A stretch of DNA of 49,299 nt from the NCBI GenBank assembly GCA_947311485.1, contig CAMZLM010000145.1, forward strand, positions 1 to 49,299, read 5' to 3'. Below are positions 42,974 to 49,299 of the stretch, in pieces. The stretch is from an uncultured Paracoccaceae bacterium (lineage in GTDB: Bacteria; Pseudomonadota; Alphaproteobacteria; Rhodobacterales; Rhodobacteraceae). Both the position numbers and the translations under genes were made by a program. Position 1 is the first letter of the stretch. Every line of letters begins with the position of its first letter. The notes below the pieces were generated by a model. The model did no database searches and was not told the origin of the DNA. It saw nothing but the letters and a program-made list of their open reading frames with translations.

Positions 42974-44722
42974 ATGAAGCCAATTAAACGATTAACCGGT
43001 TTTGCACTTTATCTGGCACTCTGCGGGGGGCTGGTCTGGGGCTATTGGGCTATCGCCTATCGGGATGCGCTGATGCAATTGGCCGGCACCGGAACCGTGC
43101 AACTGGAACAAGCCACCGACCGCTTGCTGGGGCAGCTTGAACGTTTTCGCCAGCTTCCCGGATTACTAGCCGATCATCCGCTTGTTGCCCGCGCGCTTGA
43201 TCCGGCAAACAACCCGACCAAAACCAATGCCTTTTTGCTGCATAATGCCGATCTGACCGGCGCATCCGACATCTACATTCTGGATCAATCCGGCACCACA
43301 ATCGCCAGCTCCAACGCCAACCTGCCGCGCAGCTTTATGCACCATAACTATTCTTTTCGACCCTACTTTCAGGATGCAATCAATGGCGGGCTCGGTTTTT
43401 TCCACGCCTTGGGCGCATCGTCACTGCAACGCGGTTTTTTCTTTGCCGGACCGATCCGCGATGCAAATGCAAAACCAATCGGCGTCATGGTTGTCAAGGT
43501 CGACATCGAGGCCCTGGAAACCGTGTGGCGGGCCGAACCGCAAATCCTGCTTTTTCACGATGAGAACGGTGTGGTGTTTCTGTCAAACCGTTCCGGATTG
43601 ATCTTTAAGATGTACGACTATGACCCCGCATTGCAAGAACTGTTGAACGCGCAACGCCAATACCCTGATAATGGTCTGACCCCCTTACCCGCGCACAGTG
43701 AAACAGTGGTGTTCGGGCATCGCTTGTGGCAAACGCCGGATCATCCGATATTCCCCCAAACGTCCTTGACGCTCACCCGTCCAGTGCCCTTGATCGACAT
43801 GACCGCGCAGATTTTTGTAAATGTGCATGACGCACAAAAGCAGGCGCAGTTTCGGGCCATGCTGGCCGCCGCACTGATCGCGGTTGTGTCGCTGACCTTT
43901 TATGCCTTGCGACAACGGCGCTTGCGGCTGGCCGAACGTTTAGCCATCGAAGAACGCGCCAATAGCGAATTGGAAAAACGCGTTGAGCGGCGCACAGAAC
44001 AGTTGCACAGAGCACAGGATGATCTGGTTCAGGCCGTCAAATTGACCGCCCTTGGCGAAATGTCTGCCGGTCTGAGTCATGAACTCAACCAACCCCTCGC
44101 CGCGATCCAGAACTTTGCCGAAAACGGCAAAATCCTGCTGCAACGGGATCGCCGCGACGAGGCACAGGAGAACCTGAACCAGATCTCCAGCCTGACCAAA
44201 CGCATGGACCGTATCATCCAGAATCTGCGTGCCTTTGCCCGCAAAGAGGACAAAACCGTCGGACCGGTGGACATGATCGAGATCATTAAAGAGGCCGTGA
44301 AACTGGTCAGCATCCGCGCCCGCAATGAAGGTGTCACCATCAAGGCCGACATCGGCACAACCCCTGCTCCCGTCATGGGGGGCGATGTGCGTCTACAGCA
44401 GGTGTTGATCAACCTGATGTCCAACGCCATGGACGCCATGCAGGGGCAAGAGTCGAAAACCATCGAAATCATGCTGGAGCCCGGCCCCAAAACCACCCGC
44501 GTATCCCTGCGCGATTCCGGCCCCGGCCTGAATACACCCGATAAAATTTTCGAACCCTTCTACACCACCAAATCCGTCGATACCGGCCATGGTCTGGGCC
44601 TTGGCCTGTCGATTTCCTATGGCATCGTACAAAGCTTTGGCGGCAAGATTAAAGGCACCAACCACCCTTACGGCGGTGCCATTTTCACCATGGAACTACA
44701 ATCAGCACAGGAAACACCATGA
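42974..44722 (+). CDS. dctB: C4-dicarboxylate sensor histidine kinase DctB
   Basis: Membrane kinase expected to sense periplasmic dicarboxylate. The 582 residues contain TM1 (about 9-29), a periplasmic double-Cache region (about 30-285, with YILDQSGTTIASSN and the NYSFRPYFQDA motif), TM2 (about 290-310), a coiled coil, and then the kinase core. That core has H369 in SAGLSHELNQPLAAIQ, the N box LMSNAMDAM, and DSGPGL with GHGLGLGLSISYGIV. It overlaps dctD by 4 nt and is divergent from dctPQM, which it likely controls. Confidence 0.94.
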   Translation: MKPIKRLTGFALYLALCGGLVWGYWAIAYRDALMQLAGTGTVQLEQATDRLLGQLERFRQLPGLLADHPLVARALDPANNPTKTNAFLLHNADLTGASDIYILDQSGTTIASSNANLPRSFMHHNYSFRPYFQDAINGGLGFFHALGASSLQRGFFFAGPIRDANAKPIGVMVVKVDIEALETVWRAEPQILLFHDENGVVFLSNRSGLIFKMYDYDPALQELLNAQRQYPDNGLTPLPAHSETVVFGHRLWQTPDHPIFPQTSLTLTRPVPLIDMTAQIFVNVHDAQKQAQFRAMLAAALIAVVSLTFYALRQRRLRLAERLAIEERANSELEKRVERRTEQLHRAQDDLVQAVKLTALGEMSAGLSHELNQPLAAIQNFAENGKILLQRDRRDEAQENLNQISSLTKRMDRIIQNLRAFARKEDKTVGPVDMIEIIKEAVKLVSIRARNEGVTIKADIGTTPAPVMGGDVRLQQVLINLMSNAMDAMQGQESKTIEIMLEPGPKTTRVSLRDSGPGLNTPDKIFEPFYTTKSVDTGHGLGLGLSISYGIVQSFGGKIKGTNHPYGGAIFTMELQSAQETP

Positions 44723-45945
44723 GCGGACATGTTTTGCTGGTCGAAGACGACCGCGCTTTGCGTCAATCACTGGCTCAAACTCTGGATCTGGCCGGTATAA
44801 CGGTCACCCAAACCGGTACCTATATCGAGGCAAAGGACCACATCTCCGCCGAGTTTGAGGGGGTGGTTCTGACCGATATCCGTATGCCCGGCAAAGACGG
44901 GTTCGACGTGTTGCAGTTGGCCCGCCAACGCGACAAACAGTTGCCGGTTATCGTGCTGACTGGACAGGGAGACATTCCAATGGCAGTACGCGCCATCAAC
45001 GAGGGCGCGCATGATTTCCTGACCAAACCCTGCCCCCCCGAAGAATTGCTGCGTGTGCTGACCAAAGCCCTTGAACTCCGCAACCTCACCTTGAAAACCC
45101 GCGCCCTCGAACGGCAGCTCGAGCGCGGCGACATCGCAGCGGTGAATTTTCCGGGCCCCTCTCTCGCGGCCAATGCCCTGCGCACCGCCCTGCGCCAGTA
45201 TGCAACCTTGCCGGTTAATGTCCATTTGCATGGTCCCCAAGGCTGCGGCAAACGCATCGCAGCCCACACTCTGCACGAACTTTCGGATGCCGATGGTCCG
45301 TTCTTATCCATCAACTGTCGTGATTTACGGGCGGAAACCCTGCCCAAAACCCTCGCCGAAGTGCAAAATGGCACCCTGTGCCTGCGCTGGCTGGCCGAGG
45401 CAACCCCCACCCAGCAACACACCATTCTGCGGCTCAGCGAAAACAACAGTTTTCGCTTGATTACCACATCCAACCAACCCTTGCGCGAATTACGCCGCAA
45501 TGGGTTGAACCCGGATTTATTCTATGCCCTCGACGTGGCGACCCTGCCCGTACCCGGCCTTGCCCAACGCAAGGAAGACCTGCCCGCAATCTTTGAATCC
45601 TTCGTGCGCCAGGCTTGTCGCGCGCTCAATCGTCCGATGCCCGAAATCAACGGGCATCACGCCACCGTCAGCGCACGGGATTGGCATGGCAACCTGCCGG
45701 AACTCCGCAATTTTGCCCAACGTGTCGCACTTGGCGTACAAGAAATGCAGACCCGTGCCAATTGCCCCGGCCTGTCCGAACAAATAGAAGCCTTTGAACG
45801 TGGCGTCATCGTCGAGGCCTTGTCCCGCCACAACGGCAGAGCCGCCTTTGCTGCCAAAGATTTAAATCTGCCGCGCAAAACGTTTTACGACAAACTCAAA
45901 CGCCATAACCTCAAGCCCGAGGATTTTCGTCATAACGGCAGTTGA
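44719..45945 (+). CDS. dctD: DctD-type response regulator with degenerate AAA+ domain
   Basis: Partner of DctB. The 408 residues comprise a receiver (E9, D10, phospho-acceptor D53 in VVLTDIRMPGKDG, K in LTKPC), a reduced AAA+ domain and a Fis-type HTH (KDLNLPRKTFYDKLKRHNL). The Walker A is HGPQGCGKRI (K178), but the segment that should hold GAFTGA is missing: only about 19 residues link SINC (197-200) to GTLCLRWL (218-225). Walker B there has lost its Asp-Glu pair, and the arginine-finger region reads NPDLFYALD. It therefore should not hydrolyse ATP to remodel sigma-54 polymerase. Rhodobacter NtrC similarly lacks GAFTGA and works with sigma-70. It probably activates dctPQM through the tandem palindromes. 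Confidence 0.87.
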   Translation: MSGHVLLVEDDRALRQSLAQTLDLAGITVTQTGTYIEAKDHISAEFEGVVLTDIRMPGKDGFDVLQLARQRDKQLPVIVLTGQGDIPMAVRAINEGAHDFLTKPCPPEELLRVLTKALELRNLTLKTRALERQLERGDIAAVNFPGPSLAANALRTALRQYATLPVNVHLHGPQGCGKRIAAHTLHELSDADGPFLSINCRDLRAETLPKTLAEVQNGTLCLRWLAEATPTQQHTILRLSENNSFRLITTSNQPLRELRRNGLNPDLFYALDVATLPVPGLAQRKEDLPAIFESFVRQACRALNRPMPEINGHHATVSARDWHGNLPELRNFAQRVALGVQEMQTRANCPGLSEQIEAFERGVIVEALSRHNGRAAFAAKDLNLPRKTFYDKLKRHNLKPEDFRHNGS

Positions 45946-45972
45946 TTCTGTTTTTGCTTTCGAATTCGCCGC

Positions 45973-47355
45973 TTAAACGATCCCTTGGGCCTTTAGGTCC
46001 TCATAAGTTTTATCCAGCGCATCCGTGGCCCGTTCTATCAGCGTATCAATTTCCGCAGGTGTAATCACCAGCGGCGGCGCAATGATCATGGTGTCACCGG
46101 TGGCACGCATCACGAGCCCCCCGTCAAAGCAATGGGTCCGACAGATAAGCCCTGCCGCACCGCCATCTTTGAATTTGGCGCGCGTGGATTTATCAGGCGT
46201 CAGTTCCAGCGCCCCCATCAACCCAACACATCGTGCTTCGCCCACAAGCGGATGACCTGCCAGCTTTGACCATTTTTCCTGCAGATAGGGGGCAGCCACA
46301 TCGGCCACATGGCCCACAATGTTTTCCTCTTCCAGAATCCGCAGGTTTTCCAGAGCAACCGCGCAGGCGACCGGATGACCGGAATAGGTATAGCCGTGAT
46401 TGAAATCGCCGCCTTTGTTGATACCGTCGGCCACTTTGTCCGACACGATCGAGGCCGCAATCGGGATATAACCGGAACTTAGCCCTTTGGCCGTGGTCAT
46501 GATATCCGGACGGATGCCGAAAGTCTGGCTGCCGAACCAGCTGCCGGTGCGCCCGAAACCACAAATGACCTCGTCTGCGATAAGCAGAATATCATGCGCA
46601 TCACATATACGCTGAATTTCCGGCCAATAGCTGGCGGGCGGAATAATCACAGCGCCCGCTCCTTGTACCGGTTCTGCAATAAAGGCCGCGACGTTTTCTT
46701 CGCCCAGTCGTGCAATTTCGGCTTCCAGCAAACGCGCGCGTTCCAGACCGAAGGCTTCTGCATCCATATCCCCGCCTTCCCCGTACCAATAGGGCTGGTC
46801 GATGTGGCTGATGTCCGGCACCATGCCACCCTGCGCATGCATACCGCTCATACCGCCAAGGCTGGAAGCCCCGAGTGTCGAGCCATGATAGGCATTGTTG
46901 CGGCTGATGATGACTTTCTTGTCCGGCTTGCCCTGCGCCGCCCAATAGTGGCGCACCATGCGGATATTGGTGTCATTGGCTTCGGAGCCGGAATTGGCAA
47001 AAAACACATGGTTCAGGTCGCCCGGGGCCAACTCCGCCAGCTTTGCCGCAAGCGCAACCACCGGCGGATGGGTGGTTTGAAAAAACGTGTTGTAATAGGG
47101 CAGCTGCTGCATCTGGGCGGCCGCGACATCGGCCAGTTCCTTGCGACCATACCCGATATTCACGCACCACAGACCGGCCATGCCATCCAGATATTCATTC
47201 CCTTCGGAATCGGTCAGCATCACCCCGTCCGCCCGCGTAATGACCCGCGCGCCCAGTGCATTCAGTGCGGCACCATCTGTGAACGGGTGCAAGTGGTGCG
47301 CTGCATCCAGCGCCTGAATATCGGCTGTCGGCATATGGTTGTCGATCAGGGTCAT
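45973..47355 (-). CDS. Class III aminotransferase, likely putrescine/omega-amine:pyruvate
   Basis: PLP enzyme of the omega-amino acid/polyamine transaminase group. The 460 residues include FFANSGSEANDTNIRM, NAYHGSTLGASSLGG, the DEVICGFGRTG motif and the Schiff-base lysine K290 in TTAKGLSSGY. Its overall look is that of SpuC-type putrescine:pyruvate aminotransferases, though a beta-alanine or other omega-amine substrate cannot be excluded. AGGA lies 8 nt before the ATG. It is downstream of gntR, with two operator-like sites in between. A polyamine-binding protein lies just beyond, which supports the polyamine role. Confidence 0.85.
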   Translation of the reverse strand: MTLIDNHMPTADIQALDAAHHLHPFTDGAALNALGARVITRADGVMLTDSEGNEYLDGMAGLWCVNIGYGRKELADVAAAQMQQLPYYNTFFQTTHPPVVALAAKLAELAPGDLNHVFFANSGSEANDTNIRMVRHYWAAQGKPDKKVIISRNNAYHGSTLGASSLGGMSGMHAQGGMVPDISHIDQPYWYGEGGDMDAEAFGLERARLLEAEIARLGEENVAAFIAEPVQGAGAVIIPPASYWPEIQRICDAHDILLIADEVICGFGRTGSWFGSQTFGIRPDIMTTAKGLSSGYIPIAASIVSDKVADGINKGGDFNHGYTYSGHPVACAVALENLRILEEENIVGHVADVAAPYLQEKWSKLAGHPLVGEARCVGLMGALELTPDKSTRAKFKDGGAAGLICRTHCFDGGLVMRATGDTMIIAPPLVITPAEIDTLIERATDALDKTYEDLKAQGIV

Positions 47356-47420
47356 AGCGAAAATCCTAATTTAGGGTCATGGCCACGCCCTGAAACAGGG
47401 CCAGCGCATCCATTGCCCTC

Positions 47421-47465
47421 ATAATATGATCAGATTCTCGGAGGTCAACATAATTTGATCAAATT
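47421..47465. promoter_or_regulatory. Two GntR-type operator candidates upstream of the aminotransferase
   Basis: ATAATATGATCAGATT (47421-47436) and ATAATTTGATCAAATT (47450-47465) are centred on TGATCA and begin 29 bp apart. The second contains a perfect 14-bp palindrome and overlaps the gntR stop codon. Both match the site in the gntR/potF gap and the one before the ureohydrolase. They imply that the aminotransferase has its own regulated promoter. Confidence 0.68.
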
Positions 47466-48142
47466 TACGACCATTGAAAACTGTTGCGGATAATTTCAAA
47501 TCCTTGCTGCACATCCAGCAGAATCGCCTTGGCTGTCGCCTCCGCATCGCCTTTTTCCAACGCGCTTACGGTTTCTGCATGCAAATCCACCATATTTGCA
47601 GTCCCCCATTTGCCGCAAATAATCCGGTAAAGCGGTCCATAGCGTAGCCATAGAGTTTGCGCCATTGGCTCCAGAATTGCCGAATCCGCATGCCTGTACA
47701 GCATAAAATGGAAGCGATAATTCTGGTACATATACTCGGGCACATCGCCCGCCTCGATGGCTTGGTTAACCTCTTGATCAATCGCACGCAGCTGTGAAAT
47801 CACTTGAGAATTCACCCGCATACAGGCCTGACGTGCCAATTGCGGCTCTACTGCCTCGCGCGCAAAAACCAGTTCAGCAAAGCTGTTTTCGTCCATTTGC
47901 GGCACAGTCACACGCCGGTTCCCCATGAATTCCAGCGCACCCGCAGCTGTTAACCGACGAATCGCTTCGCGCACAGGGGTCATGGAAACGCCGATTTCTT
48001 CGGCCAGTCCCTGAATGGTCACGGCCTGTCCGGGGGATAGATCCCCAAACAAGACCTTGTCCCGTATTTTTCGATACACCAGTTCATGCGCTGGTAATTT
48101 CACTGGGGTTTTCCCTAATTTTCGAGGCGTAGAACGGGTCAT
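47465..48142 (-). CDS. GntR-family transcriptional regulator (FCD domain)
   Basis: Probable repressor of the neighbouring polyamine genes. The 225 residues have an N-terminal winged helix (LVYRKIRDKVLFGDLSPGQA, then EIGVSMTPVREAIRRL, about 20-90). An all-helical FCD ligand domain with metal-type residues (FAREAVEPQLARQA, NYRFHFMLYRHA, LHAETVSALEKGD) follows. The ATG at 48142 was chosen; a TTG at 48190 is in frame but lacks a ribosome-binding sequence. It is divergent from the potF-like gene and upstream of the aminotransferase. The ligand may be an amine or aldehyde intermediate; that is inferred. Confidence 0.88.
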   Translation of the reverse strand: MTRSTPRKLGKTPVKLPAHELVYRKIRDKVLFGDLSPGQAVTIQGLAEEIGVSMTPVREAIRRLTAAGALEFMGNRRVTVPQMDENSFAELVFAREAVEPQLARQACMRVNSQVISQLRAIDQEVNQAIEAGDVPEYMYQNYRFHFMLYRHADSAILEPMAQTLWLRYGPLYRIICGKWGTANMVDLHAETVSALEKGDAEATAKAILLDVQQGFEIIRNSFQWS

Positions 48143-48237
48143 GTTTTGCAAAATACTCTTGGGTATGTTTAATTGTGAATCTGCACGCAAAAGCGGCGCA
48201 CCGCAACAGGTTCAACAAAAAACTTGCTTTAATCAGG

Positions 48238-48253
48238 TTTTTGATCAAATTAT
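48238..48253 (-). promoter_or_regulatory. GntR operator candidate in the gntR/potF gap
   Basis: On the minus strand it reads ATAATTTGATCAAAAA, sharing 14 consecutive bases with the site at 47450. It lies between the divergent gntR and potF-like starts, so it could control both. Confidence 0.65.
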
Positions 48254-48294
48254 AGCAAGAAGCCGAAGACTAATATCTGCTCAGGGAGAAGCAC

Positions 48295-49299
48295 ATGACA
48301 CGCACAACTACCGGTACTCTGTTTGCCTTACTGGCCTCGGCCACCATCGCCAGCAGCGCGATGGCCGAAGAAATCCACGTTTATAACTGGTCCGATTACA
48401 TCGACGAGGAATTGCTAACCAAATTCGAAGCCGAAACCGGCATCAAAGTTGTGTATGATGTGTTTGATTCCAACGAAGTTCTGGAAACCAAACTGCTGGC
48501 CGGCAGCACAGGCTATGACGTCGTCGTGCCGTCCGGTTCCTTCCTTAGCCGTCAAATTCAGGCCGGCGTGTTTCAAAAGCTGGACAAAAGCAAACTGACC
48601 AACATCGGCAACGAATGGGACGACATTAAAAAGCAAACCGCGATTTATGATCCGGGCAATGAATATTCGATCAACTATATGTGGGGGACCACCGGCATTG
48701 GCTATAACGTCAACAAGGTCAAAGAAGTGCTCGGCGAAAATGCCCCGACGGATTCGCTGGCGCTGATTTTTGATCCGGCCAATATGGAAAAGCTCAAGGA
48801 ATGTGGCGTGCATTTGCTGGACGCACCGGGCGAAGTGGTTCCCGCCGTTTTAAAATACATTGGCGAAGACCCAAACAGCCATGACAAGGAGGTTCTGGCC
48901 AAAGCCGGACCGGTACTCGAGGCTATTGCTCCGTCAGTTCTAAAATACCACAGCTCCGAATACATCAACGCCTTGGCAAATGGTGACATTTGCGTGGCAT
49001 GGGGCTGGTCCGGCGATATATTGCAAGCACGCGACCGCGCTGCAGAAGCCGACAACGGCGTAGAGGTCGAGTACGCCATTCCCAAAGAAGGCGCTCTGAT
49101 GTGGTTTGATCAGTTGGCCATTCCTGCAGATGCCCCGAATCCGGACGGCGCACATAAATTCATCAACTTCCTGCTGGATGCGGAAAACATGGCAGCGGCA
49201 TCGAATTATGTTTATTATGCCAACGGCAACCTTGCCTCGCAAAAGTACCTGCTGGAAGACGTAATCGGCGATCCGGCGATTTATCCACCGGCGGAAACA
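48295..49299 (+). CDS. Polyamine ABC transporter substrate-binding protein (PotF/SpuD-like), partial
   Basis: Periplasmic putrescine/polyamine-binding protein, cut by the window end after 335 codons. It has a signal peptide ending SAMA before EEIHVYNWSDYIDEELL. PotF-type landmarks follow: VVYDVFDSNEVLETKLLAG, YDVVVPSGSFLSRQIQAG, NYMWGTTGIGYNV and YINALANGDICVAWGWSGD. GGGAGAA stands 5 nt before the ATG. About 25-30 residues should be missing at the C-terminus. The permease and ATPase genes would be expected just beyond the window. Confidence 0.92.
   Translation, partial: MTRTTTGTLFALLASATIASSAMAEEIHVYNWSDYIDEELLTKFEAETGIKVVYDVFDSNEVLETKLLAGSTGYDVVVPSGSFLSRQIQAGVFQKLDKSKLTNIGNEWDDIKKQTAIYDPGNEYSINYMWGTTGIGYNVNKVKEVLGENAPTDSLALIFDPANMEKLKECGVHLLDAPGEVVPAVLKYIGEDPNSHDKEVLAKAGPVLEAIAPSVLKYHSSEYINALANGDICVAWGWSGDILQARDRAAEADNGVEVEYAIPKEGALMWFDQLAIPADAPNPDGAHKFINFLLDAENMAAASNYVYYANGNLASQKYLLEDVIGDPAIYPPAET

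Noticed and set aside
42750-42983. N-terminal extension of DctP
   Set aside because: It would read through the promoter/operator region and place the signal peptide inside the protein; the ATG at 42749 has a good ribosome-binding site and a signal peptide.
1-49299. Mobile elements, CRISPR arrays, tRNA or rRNA genes
   Set aside because: No repeat arrays, transposase-like proteins, terminal inverted repeats or tRNA-like cloverleaf sequences were noticed in any gap; gaps are mostly under 300 bp.

Overview
The window reads as an ordinary chromosomal stretch of an alphaproteobacterium of the Rhodobacterales (Roseobacter group) with moderate GC content. Pointers are the PHA genes phaZ/phaC/two phasins/phaR, XdhABC next to a BMP-type ABC importer, a DctB/DctD-controlled TRAP transporter, a soluble PhoR-like kinase, and many 4-nt gene overlaps. 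This placement is inferred from protein character, not from a database search. I see no tRNA, rRNA, insertion sequence, prophage or CRISPR array.

Layout. 1-5.1 kb: minus-strand RND efflux unit (4-TM membrane protein, adaptor, pump) behind a near-perfect palindrome. 5.1-9.9 kb: polyhydroxyalkanoate granule locus, with phaZ divergent from phaC, two tandem phasins and the repressor phaR. 10.2-13.6 kb: type I secretion ABC/HlyD pair. 13.6-20.8 kb, minus strand: large MscS-type channel, a membrane cytochrome-like/ferredoxin protein translationally coupled to it, and dnaE. 20.9-31.4 kb, plus strand: putative sulfotransferase, uraH, xdhABC, then a four-gene BMP-family ABC importer; together these suggest uptake of purines or nucleosides and oxidation through urate. 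31.4-34.5 kb: divergent MFS exporter and SulP transporter. 34.5-36.6 kb: ureohydrolase plus alcohol dehydrogenase. 36.7-38.4 kb: phoB/phoR. 38.6-39.6 kb: two paralogous secreted four-cysteine proteins. 39.6-45.9 kb: TRAP dctPQM divergent from dctBD. 46.0-49.3 kb: class III aminotransferase, GntR/FCD regulator and a PotF-like polyamine-binding protein cut by the window end.

Most interesting signals. (1) The two phasin promoters have the same design: a TGCTGC-N3-GCRGCA box fills the 17-bp spacer between the -35 and -10 hexamers, as expected for control by the neighbouring PhaR. (2) A 16-bp motif around TGATCA occurs upstream of the ureohydrolase, twice upstream of the aminotransferase and once in the gntR/potF gap. 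It predicts one regulon for agmatine/putrescine use spread over about 12 kb. (3) DctD has lost GAFTGA, the Walker B acids and the usual arginine-finger segment, yet tandem TGTGCG-N6-CGCACA palindromes remain upstream of dctP. (4) The membrane/ferredoxin protein overlapping an MscS channel gene, the ABC exporter with an unexplained C-terminal domain, and the tandem four-cysteine secreted proteins are the best candidates for undescribed functions.
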